64,000 nucleotides of DNA from Vesta saturnalis (taxonomy: Eukaryota; Arthropoda; Insecta; Coleoptera; Lampyridae): the NCBI GenBank assembly GCA_036346205.1, contig JARFJB010000408.1, forward strand, positions 1,803,501 to 1,867,500, written 5' to 3'. The notes under the pieces were generated by a model, which made no database searches, was not told the DNA's origin, and saw nothing but the letters and a program-made list of their open reading frames with translations. Made by a program: the position numbers and the translations under genes. Below are positions 36,180 through 48,915 of the stretch, piece after piece (the first letter of the stretch is position 1; each line of letters starts with the position of its first letter).

Positions 36180-37025
36180 AGAAGAAAAATAATACAATCC
36201 CGTATTCTTAGATGACACTTGATTTTTCAGTCGAGGATTGCACAAAAGAAGCTGGCATAATAAATCTAAGGAAAGCATGAGGAAGAATCCAACGGGTGAA
36301 CGACAAAGGTTTCTTATAATTTAGTTATTACATTATAATTCCTAACAAAATAGCTCTACTTTTTAGGTAATGAAGATGGATTGATTTCCGATGCTTCACT
36401 TTTGTTTTCCACAAAGTCACAAAGTGCAGACTATCATGGAGATATGTGAGAAGTTGTTTACAAAATGGTTTGAAAATAATTCAATTGAAAACTTAAAAGA
36501 ACCACCTTTAATTGTAATGGATAATGCTAGTTATCAGTTCAAACTTTTAGAAAAAAATCCAAATAATTCATCTAAGAAGGAAGAAATATGTAATTTTCTA
36601 TTAAAGCACAACGTAGCTTACGAACCTAGCATTTTTAAAAAGAATTACTGCAATTAGTTGCAGATAATACGATACCAAATGTATGGACGAAATAGATGAA
36701 GTAGCACACAAGTGTGAACACAGAGTATTACGGTTACCACCATATCGCTAACAATTTAATCTAATTGAGCTGATGTAGGCAAACTGCAAATAACACTACA
36801 ACAAAAACACAGGAAGACATAGTTCCAAATTTAACGATGACCATGTAACAGAAATATGGATGGAATCCTTGCAACAAATTGATGGGACATGTTGGCAGAA
36901 AGACATTAAACATGCCAAAATGTCTATGTTAGAGTGGTGGGAATTGAAAAAACATTTTTAGGTTGTGCAACCATTAATTATATCTGTTAATGATTCCACA
37001 TCTGAGTGTGACACTGAAAGTGAAT
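36180..37025 (+). pseudogene. Tc1/mariner-type transposase remnant (second family)
   Basis: A decayed DDE transposase of a widespread insect Tc1/mariner family. The clearest frame is 36391-36657, which includes LIVMDNASYQF (second catalytic Asp, about 36508-36540) and a helical segment FLLKHNVAYEP. Downstream, a frame with QFNLIEL (about 36750-36770) supplies the third acidic residue, and the acidic C-terminal tail DSTSECDTESE is at about 36990-37025. The region before 36390 shows scattered matching fragments only. There are many stops and frameshifts, and no terminal repeats were found. Confidence 0.65.
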
Positions 37026-37029
37026 AATT

Positions 37030-38140
37030 TTTTTTAATTCAAATGTTTTAATTCCAATTTAAAATAAATATTCCTATTTTTACATAACATATTAATAATT
37101 CTACAATAGGTGGATTGCATACATGTACTGATGTATGTAAATTGCTCTTCACTTAACTTGGAGCAATATGAAATCTATCTAAACTATGTGCTAAATTAGA
37201 ATATTAAACATCTATAATTTCGTTGAACTTCGACCTACAAAGCAATAATTAGGCTTCTAGAAGGGTTGTTATAGATCTTGAGAATAAGAAACTAATTGCA
37301 ACTTTTATCAATTTTTCCACCTGAAATGATTTAATTTATAATAAACAAAAAGAGTGTTGGTTTACCTACAAATATATAGGTTATGTATTATGATGGTATG
37401 GTAAGTATAATCAAACCATGTTCTAAATTATAACAATTCACTATCGCATCAAAATACTTTTGACGCTATCAATAAAATAAGTGGATATAACGCATAATTT
37501 TTCTAGTTTAAAATACAAAAAGCATTAAATAATTTTCAACTTTCTTTGACATTTTATGAAAATTTATGTGAAGCCATCTGCCGATATAAATGTTAATTGA
37601 AGGATACTTTTCTGAGTACGTACGTCGCCTAATTCTTAGTTCCTGTAATTTAAAAAATGAGTCATACCCAACTTTATTTGAATCAAACTGTATCCATATT
37701 GTTCGTTAAACGATATATCAATAATTCAATTACTGATGTATTGTTCAATTAAGACATCTATGTAAAATTAGCCAAGGATTTCAATCATGCATTTTTTTTT
37801 GATAAAGTGTTTAAATTTGTTAAACACGGGAATATTGTGCGTATTTAGGGGCGGCTTATAAGGTTTTGACGAAATTGTTATCCAAACACACGAAAAATTA
37901 TCACTAAATTTTTTCCATAAAAAAAAGTATATTTTTTGATATTTTGAAAATTAGTAGAAATCACATTTTATCATAAACAAAAACAGGAATTTCTATTAAA
38001 ACAAGAAAACATTTTGTATAAATAAGGCGACGGAGAAAATATATTATTAAAAAGTAAGCATAGCTCATTCCCTATTATAGTACGTTGTGGGATATTTAAA
38101 TAGTTTATTATTTTCATTTCAAAACATGGATAATCAATCC
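37030..38140. other. No gene recognised
   Basis: AT-rich sequence between a decayed transposase and a piggyBac element. No supported frame or repeat. Confidence 0.5.
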
Positions 38141-38536
38141 ATATTAACCTTTCTGTGAGCGCAGATTATTTTAACACATGTGTGGGCGCACCCGTCTCAG
38201 AGACCAGGTACTCAAAAAAATATTGTAAATAAAAAAAAATTTTAACATTTGATTATGAAACAATAACTTTTAATAGTTTTTTTAAGGTTTTCAAATAAAT
38301 CTTTTATTTTTGGAAAATTATCTTCAAGACCAAATTCTCCAACAAAATACTAAAGCAAAAATTAAAAAAACAATGTTTTTTGTTGAGCTAAAGCCTCAAA
38401 CAATGCAGAACACTAACAGTAATTAATAAAAAAAACTCTAATAGATAGGAGTATGCAGATTCTACACAAAAATAATTTTTTTCGTTATTAAATCAAAAAC
38501 AAAAAATTAAAGCAAAGAAACGATAAAAAAACTAAG

Positions 38537-40195
38537 TTTACTCGGAATTCTCATAGCAGCTGCTACACATTACAGATGCATGTTCTAAACACAAGAAGGT
38601 TCCACATTTTTTCCAAACGTGTTTGGCTTTTCTGGTTTTTCTCCAGTCACAAACCTTACAACGTCCAATAGCTTCTGGTTCATGAGTAGCTTGGTGTTGT
38701 AATCCTAGACCACTAACCCTTGCCAGCCTAAGCTTAATGCTTTTTAGAAGATATGTTGACATAGCACGATTTTTTTGGTACTCGTACATCAGAGAAGCTG
38801 TAGACTCTGGAACATTCAATATACTATAAGGTATTACCATGGGCTATCTTCTTGTACAACGGGAAATGTTGTATTGATCACATAGCTTATCGACTACATC
38901 TACCCCCCCCATTTGGTTTCGTTGTAAGTATGAATTATGTCGGGCTTATTAGTTTCTTCATAAATATCGTCTCCTTTGTGCATAGTTGAGATCAATAGCA
39001 CATTTTAATTTTTTTTTTAGGTATATACGAAACCAAAGTCGTACTATGGCCAAAGCCAAACATGCTAGATTCGGTTGATAGAACATTAGCTTTTGTAAAT
39101 TCTAGAGGTATTTCCGTTTTATTTTTTTTTGATAATGCCTATCATTGTTACTTTCTTGCTTCGGAATAATTCTGCTAGTGGTAAGCTAGTAAACCAATTA
39201 TCAGTTGTTACGTTCCTATTAGAGTTATAAGCGTGTTCGCATAGCCGTTCCACAACTGATTTTGCAGTTGTTCCTATTAGAGTTATAAACGTGTTCGCAT
39301 AGCCGTTCCACAACTGATTTTGCAGTTGTACCTTATACTCTCCGTCCGCTTGTTGACCAACATATAGTTCCATGTATATACTTCTCGGTATATATTGACG
39401 AAAGCCACATCTTCCTCTAAACCCTTCCAACTTCTAGTCTACCGCAATGTATCCAGATTAGCTATAGCACTTTTTTATGTTCTGATTGAATTTATCTAAC
39501 TACTGCTTATAGCAGCCAGTTTATCCAGTTTAACTCTGTTTTCTCTAGTTTCTACATTGTTCATTCGGATATATCGCAATAAAAGCGAAACCTTTCTATG
39601 TTCATCGTTAGATGAAACGCTTCAATACCTGTAGCATCGGCTACCCATAGATCTTCTGGGTTTAGGTGGTTACCTTTTCTAACACCAGCAAGATAAAATA
39701 AACCAATAAGAGCCTTCATTTCGGTTTTGTACCTCTATCACGTACACAATTCTGTTTAACAGTTTCAATTCTTATATTCATATCCACCAAAGTATTCAAC
39801 ATTTCAAAATCAAACAAACAGTCCCGTATTTCATTAATGCTTTTTTTCTCCTTTGCATGCGGTTTTTCCTGTAAACTGATGAATTAAGTTTTCTGTAGGA
39901 GTTCTGGCATTTTTCGGTGGCGTTCTTTTATTCCATTTTGTTCGACCGTCCTTTCCCATAAAATACGGACCATCACTTGCTTCCTCTATCTCACCTGCAT
40001 CAAATTCTTGCTCTGGTTCGTCTGATCGTTCAGAAATATAACATATATCATGCTCCTCTTCTTCGTTGTCATATTCGTCAGTAAGGCACTATTCATATAA
40101 CTTTAACAACCTGGCTTATTCCTTTTCATATCCACTCTTTTTTAGCAAAATTAAGTTTTCAGGAAGCACAGGTAAAAACAAAACTTCAGTGGGCG
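38537..40195 (-). pseudogene. piggyBac transposase, frameshifted
   Basis: The order on the minus strand is an acidic N-terminus (about 40090-39980), then KWNKRTPPKNARTP (about 39940) and scattered DDE_Tnp_1_7 pieces. An open block follows at 39119-39430 with YIPRSIYMELYVG and TTDNWFTSLPLAELF (DNWF holds a catalytic Asp). The intact C-terminal cysteine-rich domain is at 38537-38840: C-x2-C, then C-x4-C-x2-H, then C-x2-C, the PHD/RING-like finger typical of piggyBac transposases. The second half is fairly well preserved; the first half is broken. A 58 bp tandem duplication (39213-39328) shifts the frame. Confidence 0.85.
39213..39328. repeat. 58 bp tandem duplication inside the piggyBac transposase
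   Basis: TTCCTATTAGAGTTATAA starts at 39213 and again at 39271, and the following 58 bp are repeated with one difference (AAGCG versus AAACG). As 58 is not a multiple of three, the same DNA is read in two frames within the one open frame 39119-39430. This alone inactivates the transposase. Confidence 0.9.
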
Positions 40196-40404
40196 CACCC
40201 GGTTTCCTACACCGTGATAATGATAACAAATAACACTTATGCGAAAACTGTCACGACTTGCAGACTACGAGGGACTAAATAGGACAGAACGACGAGAAAG
40301 TATATGGAGCTGTTAGCGTAAGTGGCCGCTATTCTCCGAGAAAACACAAGTTAGAAAGGCACATGATCTCCTACACCGGGTGAGCCCACTGAAAGGTTAA
40401 GTAA

Positions 40405-41135
40405 GATAACCAATATTTGTGTTTAGAGGTTTAACACGCAGTTATCTTTTCTTTATCGCAAAATAATTAGTAATCAAAACCTAATCGTTTTTGTTTAAAA
40501 AATATTAAGAAGGATAATCACACCCTGAAATTAATACGCACATGGTACGGTCATAAATAATTAATAATCACATTTGGTAAACATTGAAACAGTTTAACAA
40601 ACCGGATTATTATTAATAATTTATTATTAAATGTGGTTATTCCGCTCCTCTTTTCAAGGAGTTCCAGAGTCCTTGATCAATTATAAGAAAACATTTCGCC
40701 AATAGAACCTTTGAGGCTAACTTCACGCTGCTTTTTTTGCTGTGGAAAGATCGTCTATTGTTCTACAATTATTTTAAGTTATTCATATAGTGCCGCTCAA
40801 CATCAACTCAAATACCAGCGCCCACCGTTGAACCATAACTGAAACTTCGAAATTCCTAGACAACTTTCTAATTATACATTTTTCTGCCAAAATGTATTAT
40901 ACATTGCAATGCGAACCCTAATCAGAACTGCAGAATAGTAAAGAAATCATTTGTGCTTTATAAACTTATTCAAACTATGTTTTGTTTTACGGAGTTTGTT
41001 ACTTTATGTTTTTACAAGAAAACAAACATTTGAATATTATTGGGAGCGTATAACATATACACAAACGTGTATAACTGTGTAATTATAAAAAAATGGGAAC
41101 ATTCATATTAATCGGGATTAATTTCTGTACTATAC
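40405..41135. other. No gene recognised
   Basis: AT-rich. A mirror-like AT-rich segment at 40555-40640 (CATAAATAATTAATAATCAC ... TTATTATTAAATGTGG) forms a weak hairpin. No coding frame. Confidence 0.45.
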
Positions 41136-41139
41136 GCGA

Positions 41140-43690
41140 AAATATTTCAGGAAAGATTTTAATGGAATTTTGAAGTTCTGATTAGAGTTTCGGATAGACC
41201 CGTGCTTGAAAGCTTATTTTAAAAATATTAAGAGCAATGTTTGCATTTCGAGTGAAATCTATTTTCGTAGACGAAATATTATAATAGAGTTTGGGAGTTC
41301 TGATTTCAGCTTCAGATAGCACCTCAAGGGCTCTAAAAGTTTTCATAATGATATTTTGCATGAAAGCCTACATTAAAATTAGCAGGATTTTTTTATATTT
41401 CAAGTGATTAATATCGTAAACGATATATTTGAGGATATATCTTAACGGAATTCTGTAGTCCTGATTAGGGTTTCAGATAGCACCCCAAAAGTTCTAAGAG
41501 TTACCACATTAAGGTTTTTCATGAAAGCTTACATTGAGAAAATTAAACGGAATCTTTATATTTCTAATTATTGATGTACTATTTACGAAATATTCTAATA
41601 AAATCATGCAGCTCTGATTAAAGTTCCCGGGGGCCCCTCAAGAGTTCTAAAAGTTTTCATAATGAGGTTTTGCATGAAAGCCTATATTAAAACAGTAAAA
41701 TAAGTTTTTCTATTTCGAATGACTACTACTTCCGTAAGCGAAATGTTTCGGCAAGAATTTCAATTGAAATTGTTTCTCAATAGCGTTCCAGAGATGCCCT
41801 CAGGAGCTCTAGAATTTTATGAGATGTTCCACTAAAGCTTATATTTAAAAAATTGAGGGCAATTCTTCTAATTCGAATGATTTTTTTACTATTTACACAC
41901 GAGGAATACTTTTGGAAATATTTTAATGGAATTCTGGAGATTAGTTCAGAGTTTCGGATAACCTCTTAATAGATCTACTTGTCCGTAACAATATTTTGTA
42001 TGAAAGCTTATATTAAAGGAATTAATGGGAATTTATACAGAGGGGTCCATGTAAAGTATTCTTGATGCTATCTGATTTACAAATTTCAAAAGTCTTGGTG
42101 GTTTCAAGTCTACTATAACCTTTTTTTTCGAGCAGCCATTTTTTTTTTAATTACATGTCGCATTCTACCCCTTTTTCTGAATATTGTCATAAAAAAAATC
42201 GCATTTCGCTTTAACCGTTGAAAAAAAAATGAGTGATAGAAATGACATTGTTAAAGCAGCGTCAAATAAACCAAGGGAAGTGATTTGGATAAACGTCAAT
42301 TTTTTTATTTCACTGTATTATTCACTGCCTTATTCGCCACAATGACCAATAAGGAACGCATTGATGTGTTGCAAATTTATTTTAATGTTTTAAGAATTCC
42401 CGTAAAGCTGGTCGTGTCTACGGAGATATCCGAATAGAGATCGCCCTGACCACCGGTGATTTGGTAGCTTAGAAGCTAATTTGCGATAGTTAGATGTCTT
42501 TAAAAACCAACATCGCAGGAGCGTAAATTTGGTGAGAACTTAGAAGTGAATTTTATATTAAGATATATCCCCAACTGAAATCCCGCGAAATTGTGGCACT
42601 TCTAAGACAACCGTTTTAGCAATTTTTATTAAGCCATAAATTCCTCATAAGATGCATGTATTGGAAAAAACGAGAGAGACTAAATTTTTACAACTGTTTT
42701 TGGATATGTCGAGAACATATCAAGCATTTCATCAAAAAATAATCTGGTCTGACAATTGTCTGTGAACGATCCTTACGTTGTTGTGAAGACGAGGATTTAG
42801 CAAATGTATACTGTTTAATTTTGGGAAGTAGACCTGCCGTGATATTCCTACAATGCTACTTACAGCGCCTTTTGATGAGTTGAACAATTCTTGTAGTAGT
42901 GATTCAGTGGTTTAATGTTCCGACATTCCTTTTTCGTCTTTTTCAAATTAAAACCAACTATATGATATTTTAATACTTACTTTCTCCTCAGCTTACCGTT
43001 ATGGGATATCAATGAAACGAGTTGGTTGCTGATAAATATCACTTCATTCAAGGTTTACTTTGCTAATATTGACATTTGACGTTATCTATCAAAATCTCGC
43101 GTTTCATAGCTCGTTTTTAAATTTCATGAGAGATTTGATGCCGAAGTCATCTCTATCACATATCAGTATTGTTTTCTACAGTCAAAGTGAAAAGTGATTT
43201 TTTTATATGAGAATGTACAGAAAAGAAATAAGAACTCGAAAAATAATCAAAAATTATGGTTCAATTGAGAAAAAATTGACTACCGCTAATCAAAGGCATC
43301 TAAAAAAACTGTTGTTCACTAGGTTTATTGGACTGGAAACGATTGATATTTGAAACTTGGAAGTCAGATAACAATCAAGAATAGCACAGATGTGAGCATT
43401 TTTCGCGGATTCCTGTGTATTTTGAGTGATTGCTATATTTTAATGGAATTTTAAAGTTCTAATTAGATTTCAGACAACGCCTCAAGAGTTGCAACAGTTT
43501 CCATAGTGAAATTTTGCTAATACTAAAAGAATTAATAGGAATTTTCAAATGTCCAGTGATTTCTTTATTATTAGCATAGGCAAAACATTTTAATGGAACC
43601 TTGGAGTACTGGTTATAGTTCCGGATAGTCCCTCATAAAGTGATAAAATGATTCATAATAAAATGCTGCGGAAAATTTATAATTTCACAA
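41140..43690. repeat. Degenerate satellite, about 155 bp units, split by an insertion
   Basis: Units share the phrase order AATGGAATTCTGGAGTTCTGATT, AGAGTTTCGGATAGCACCTCAAG, AGTTCTAAAAGTTTTCATAATGA, TTTTGCATGAAAGCTTA and ATTTCGAATGATT-ACTATTTACGAAATATT. The first phrase lies near 41164, 41299, 41450, 41606, 41770 and 41930, then again near 43450 and 43600. The break at about 42040-43405 is a mariner-type insertion. Copies differ considerably, so the array is old. Confidence 0.75.
42040..43405 (+). mobile_element. Decayed mariner-type element inside the satellite
   Basis: The ends are inverted relatives of each other: left 42040-42110 (GTCCATGTAAAGTATTCTTGATGCTATC) and right about 43330-43400, which reads as the complement with CAGATAACAATCAAGAATAG. 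Inside, from about 42338, the frame MTNKERIDVLQIY and then SRKAGRVYGDIRIEIA resembles the N-terminal helix-turn-helix of Tc3-like/DUF4817 transposases. Fragments up to about 42800 resemble the following region. The catalytic half is missing or unreadable. Confidence 0.55.
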
Positions 43691-44079
43691 TTATAAGGAA
43701 TATTCAGTCTCCAATCGCTCAACATTTCGCTGATATTTGATTGATTTTTGAGCAGAATTATTTGAACTACAAATTATTCCAGAACTACAAAGAAATTCAC
43801 TTTTAGAACAATTGGGCACAAGTTCGCTAATTTCAAAATCAAATTTGAAAAGGTTTATAATATACCAAGAACTCTTTGGGAGGGAGGGCGATGCTTCAAT
43901 TATCTTCATAAAATGTTGAAAATAGGTTCAATTTTTAACATTTTGTAAAGGTTCAACTAGCAGATTTTGTTTTGGACCTATTTGCTAAAGGCTAATTGTT
44001 AGCTGAAACAAGAGATTTCATATAGAATCGGTACGAGGTAAGGTATAGGAATCTTTCTTTGTCACTCATTTAGCTTCCT

Positions 44080-45600
44080 AACATCATAAGAGGCTCTATA
44101 GTCACCGTTATTCTTCTTAAAAGCATTGAGATGACCAAGGGCTGCTCAGTTCTTTACTGACACCTGCCTGTAACATTTTATCCACTTTGTGATATAAGAC
44201 TTTCCGTTGCGAGATATAATAAGTATTGTCGCTGATTTATAGGTAAGGCTTCACCTGTATCTATACGATGTTCAATTAATGTAGTACGACTTAGTTTATC
44301 TGAAACTAATTCATCAAATAACACTAGTTGAAACAAACGTAGTGTAAGATTTCAAACGTAAATCTAACCTAATTCCACATATAGAACAAAAGTTCATTCC
44401 TAAAATAATACTTCGACTTATAGAAGGCACCACTGAACAATTTATTCATCGAATAGAGTCATGTAATGTAAACGGTAATGAAATTTGACCATTGACATTT
44501 TTTGATGGGATCATCAGCTGTACTTACTACTACACTAGAAGGGTTAATATTATACTGTTTTCAATATTCTCAAAAATACATGAAGACATTATAGAATTAA
44601 CTGTTAAAAGGCAATTATTCCACTCAACAGGAACAGCAAATTGAAACTTATTTCTAGAATGTAAGATATTTTTAAATTTGTCTCGTTTGAGAGTTGTTTG
44701 TCTGAATCGGTTGGTTTTCTATTGGTTCTCAAATTTTATTGATTCGTTTTGGTACAACACCTGTAGGGTTTGGAGCTGGAAATAGAAGGAACGTCACCGC
44801 TTTGCAAGTTTTGTGGATTGCAACTAAGAATCACTGTAACTTCCGTTTCTACCACACTTAATACAAAAAGTTTGACAGGGCTTGGAACATTCACGTTGGG
44901 AGTGTCCTTTCCTATCACAATTCCAACATGTAAATAACGAATTTCACTAACTGTAGTTGAGTAGATACTTCACTCAAATATAACCAAGCTAAATCTGGTG
45001 CTAACAGACCAACATATTTTCTAGAGGTGTCATACTTTGTGGTTTGAAATTTTAACTCTTGAACTGCTCTACATGCTTCACTTAATTCATCAATGGATGA
45101 AAATTTTTAATACCAGTATTGGATACTAAATATGATTTTAAATTTCCTTGAATTTGTGAAACAATTTCTGTTTCAAACTTATGGGTAGGTAAACTTTAAA
45201 AGTCCTACACTGCAATAATGTACGTTATAACATTCTGCTCTACACCTGAGTATGTTGCTGGATTTTACCAAAGATCATGCTCATAACCAAAAGGCAAAAA
45301 TTTCCATTAAGTAACTGAACTAATTCTGACCAAGTACTAACTATATGTTTTGTGTATTTCTAAACCACTGTAAAGCTACACCAGAATAGATCTGTGCCGA
45401 CGCGAATAAATCTGAACAACCATGACTTTATCTAAAATGGTATAACACTTTCACGAGAATTTATTCCTGAAAATTTAATTCCACATTTATACAATGGAAC
45501 TTTCTGGACCAAACCAAACTGAAGAAGTATCATGAACTGTAACAACTGACGCACCTCAACATTTCAACACCTGTACGTTCTAATAAAGACCATTAATCAA
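44080..45600 (-). pseudogene. Ty3/gypsy-type gag-pol remnant
   Basis: Minus-strand order is as follows. Gag pieces lie at about 45600-45000, then a zinc knuckle CWNCDRKGHSQREC (C-x2-C-x4-H-x4-C, about 44930-44885) followed by a second C-x2-C (FCIKCG). Protease-region debris follows at about 44620-44350. The protease-RT junction (HRIDTGEALPINQRQ, about 44275-44230) comes next, then the first RT strands (VDKMLQAG, SPWSS, KKNNGDYRA...VRKLNE, about 44190-44060) in shifting frames. These are hallmarks of a Ty3/gypsy-type element. RT motifs A-C, RNase H and integrase are absent, and no LTR was recognised. A related gag N-terminus lies separately at 48550-48900. Confidence 0.65.
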
Positions 45601-46059
45601 ACATAAATCTGCAGTGAATTCTCTTTACTTGATTTTGTAGGAGAAGAATCTAACAACTTAACTTCACGCCATTTTGTACAAGAATTGTCTCTTATTTATT
45701 TTCATTCACATTCTTTATCCTTTCCTGCATACCTCTAGCTTTTTGTTTCCTCAGCCATCACTTCTTTACTTATACTCACTGCCTCCTTGGATTCTTTGTT
45801 TCTTAATCTGTACCATACAATCACTTTTCTCAGTCTAATTTTTGCAGATCATTGCCATATACACATGCCTTTTTACCGAGCATTTTTTCTGTCACCTAAA
45901 ATCGCTCTTCACATATCCGACGGCACAATTAAACACAGTTTTCAAGCTTATCCATGCACTTTTAACGTCAGTGTCTTTTATTTGTTCGTTCCACACTGTT
46001 TCATTCACATTCAACTCTTTATTCACAGCATATGCGTATTTCATTCTCGCCCAATTATT

Positions 46060-46960
46060 CACTAGTTATCTACCGTAATTCTGGACCTTGGCATTACGTT
46101 TGCTTTCCTTCTCCAGACTCGTTTTGCTCTAAACACAGTCTCGATGGAACCAAAAGTGGTCCGATCCACACTACGATCTGCGCGTCTTTCACCAGGTTTC
46201 TAAGTTCATCATACACTATTAAGTCTATCATACTTTTAGATTCACCTTTGCCATGTATACATATGCACATTTTTATGTTTAAACCACGTATTGATACAAA
46301 CAGACTTCTCTCCATACAGATGTTCACCAGGCGTGCACCATTCATATTGACACTTTGGGCTGAACTTTCCAAGAACGCGTTCAGTATGTTCTCTCTGTAC
46401 ATCCACCCATCGTTCATATACCATAAATCTTTCGTTTGGCTTACGTACGTTCAACACGTTCTTCACTTCATTCCAGAAGTTCTCATGCTCCTGATCTCTT
46501 TCTCCATTCACCGGTGCATAGCATGCAATAAGCAAAATTTTCAAAAGTCCACTTTCATTCTAACCCATTACCAGGGAGATACCAATCCGTACTGTTGTTT
46601 AACACATCTTTTCGCTCTTTCACTTACGATCCGCCCAACACCTTTGCGCCATGAGCTCTTCAGTCTTAACTCCTAAACATAGTGCTAGGATGCCATCCTC
46701 CATCTCCAGCATCTTTTACTTTGCGCTTTGTCTCCGATACACACAGAATGTCAAAGTGCCTTTCGTGCATTACAATCGCAATTTAAAATTCTTTACCATG
46801 CATACCTCTAACATTCCACGTACCGTCTCACCATTCATTCCTTGTACGGTCGTCAGAACGACCTGTCTGTTTCGACCTTGACCGCTTTTAGCCAGGTAGA
46901 TCCGAGGCAATTGTATTGTTTTCTTATGCAATACCATAGCGGCAGACCGGTTACTAGTCA
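46060..46960 (-). pseudogene. LINE AP-endonuclease fragment
   Basis: On the minus strand, decayed blocks of an APE-type endonuclease are readable: a TVQGMNGETVRGMLEV start (about 46855-46805), KILLIACYAPVNGERDQ (46542 onward), FMVYERWVDVQREH (where a GD-x-N is expected), GKFSPKCQYEW and NTWFKHKNVHMYTW (about 46290-46245). The last block is typical of the endonuclease of RTE/CR1-like insect LINEs that are often mis-annotated as craniofacial development protein 2. No RT follows on the left. The plus-strand frame 46032-46676 is its shadow. Confidence 0.65.
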
Positions 46961-47204
46961 AATCGTTCCCGGACGATGTAGCATTACTAACGGTATCGTC
47001 CTACCACCGGAAGTTATTTGTCTACTTTCGACACGTAAAAGTAGAAATATAGACAGTCAAGAGGATATAAGTAATAGAGCGTATACTTACTGCATGAATA
47101 TCTAAATGTACATATTATAAATAGACGTTTATTTCATTCATACCCTTCAATCACATCACGTTTCAATCAGGTTGCTCTACGCGATTCCTGGCTCTACTCA
47201 CCCG

Positions 47205-48495
47205 ACTTGCTGTTATTTATTTAAGACCAAATGCTTCAATTATTTTTAATTTAGATTTAGTTACAGTTAGTTCTTTGTTATTTAATTTAATATTTATTAA
47301 TCAAATCTGTTTATTATTGTCGCGAATAGTGACAACTTAAACGTATCATGTAACAATAAATAACGATAAAGGCCCTGTTAGCTCTCCGACATTAATTGCC
47401 TACTTGTAGGATTAATTAATTGCAATTGCGATCAAACATAGTAACAAAGGTAAAAGTTAGCTTAAATTTTAAATTTATAGTCAAGAAAAATATAATATAA
47501 CACAATATGCAACACAATGTTATAATTAAACTTAAAATCACATATAGCACCAAAAATAAAAGTTAGATCAACTTTCAAATTTGAAAATAAAGAAAAATAT
47601 TCAAACCTTACCACTTATATACGGATCTGCCATGCATAGTCACACATAATCACATCTTTTGTATTTTATATTTGTGTCAGTACAATTTATGAGTTTCAAC
47701 AATTATCTGGCATGGGTTTATAGGAACGATATTTTTCGTAGAAGTTCAGTCCTAAATATTATTTACTGCCTTTTTATTTAAAAGGCATTTTACACGTTAC
47801 AAAATTCTACTGTTTAGATTATTATTATTTTTCTTTATTAATATTCAAACCGATAAAAATCTATTTAGTAACTTGTACTTAGATTTGATTGTTCCTAATG
47901 CGACTTGCTGTTATTTATTTGAAAAGAGAAATTATTTAATTGCTTTCATTTAGAATTTCGATTACAAATTAGAGCCAGTTATTTGTTTATTTTATCTATG
48001 TAGTTTTTTATACTTTGGATTACGGATTTGATTTAGTTATTTATTTTTATCATTTAAGCTAATAAAGTGGTTCCTGTGGCAATGCTTACGTTTGGATTTG
48101 TTATAGAAATTCATTACAAGGATGAATCACATCTGGTATTTTTCCTACAGTTACAGATACGTATTTATGATTGCTTTGCCGTGCTACTGTGTGATAAAAT
48201 AAGTTATTTTTATTAGTTCTCTATCCTTAGACAAAATGGTATTTACGCTTTAATTTTGCTTTACAACTTTACGAGTTTTAATAGTCACATCTGGTATGGG
48301 TTTAAAAGAACCGTATTTTTGTAGAAACTCAATACTATAGCAATCCTAAATGTTATTTTCCTATATCAATATTAAAGAGCCATTTACACGTTATAAAACT
48401 TGTACTGGATAGATTATTATTATCTTTGTTTATTAATATTCAAACCGCTGAGTATAAAATCTATTCAAAAGCTTACTCTTATTTTATTGATTTAG
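47205..48495. repeat. Long-period direct repeat, about 570-690 bp
   Basis: About 47690-47895 matches about 48262-48490: CTGGnATGGGTTTAnA, then TTTTTCGTAGAAnnTCA, then TTTACACGTTAnAAA and TAGATTATTATTAT-TTTTATTAATATTCAAACCG in the same order. In addition CGACTTGCTGTTATTTATTT at about 47209 recurs at about 47900. This suggests two to three diverged tandem copies of a long unit. No coding content. Confidence 0.6.
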
Positions 48496-48549
48496 AAGTT
48501 GTCATTTTAACATGTATTTGTTTCACTAACCGAAAGATAGAAGTAGCTA

Positions 48550-48915
48550 CCTTAAACACGTATACACGTCCTATCGCTTTGACCACTCGAAATGTATTCA
48601 ACGTATTCGTCTCTTTAAATGTATTAAACTAGATTTAAACCTTAAACAATCGTTAACTGTAGGAGGTAATTCATTATTACTTAAAGCTGTAAAAATTTCA
48701 TCAATAGTCTTTTGAATATCTATAATTTCTAAATTTAAATCTGAAGGTATAATGAATATTTCACAAGATAAATATTCTTCTATTGCTAGAACATCACGTA
48801 ACTGCCTTCTACACTAATCTTGAGTTTAACAAGGCTTTATTCCACGAGAAAGTAGTTCTGAAACTACTTCATATTTCTTTAACCATTGAGCATTCATTTT
48901 GAAATATAGGTACGT
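48550..48915 (-). pseudogene. Retroelement gag N-terminal fragment
   Basis: From about 48912 on the minus strand the reading MNAQWLKKYEVVSELLSRGI leads through a short SAP-like helix pair. A frame break follows, then LRDVLAIEEYLSC and LEIIDIQKTIDEIFTALS. This resembles the N-terminal region of insect Ty3/gypsy-type gag proteins. About 110 codons are recognisable. It may be a displaced part of the element at 44080-45600 or an independent copy. Two stops interrupt it. Confidence 0.45.

Larger units (their letters stand above)
38144..40400 (-). mobile_element. piggyBac-type transposon with both ends
   Basis: TTAA target sites lie at 38144-38147 and 40397-40400. The inner ends form an inverted repeat: CCTTTCTGTGAGC on the left, and CCTTTCAGTGGGC on the right when read on the minus strand. 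Subterminal copies of GTGGGCGCACCCG occur at about 38183 and 40189, and CACCGGGTGAGCCCAC lies near the right end. The internal transposase reads leftward. Termini are well kept while the gene is broken, so it might still be cross-mobilised. The overall length of about 2.25 kb fits a compact piggyBac element. Confidence 0.85.

Noticed and set aside
46032..46676. 214-codon plus-strand frame
   Set aside because: Lies opposite the LINE endonuclease fragment on the minus strand, whose motifs explain the region.
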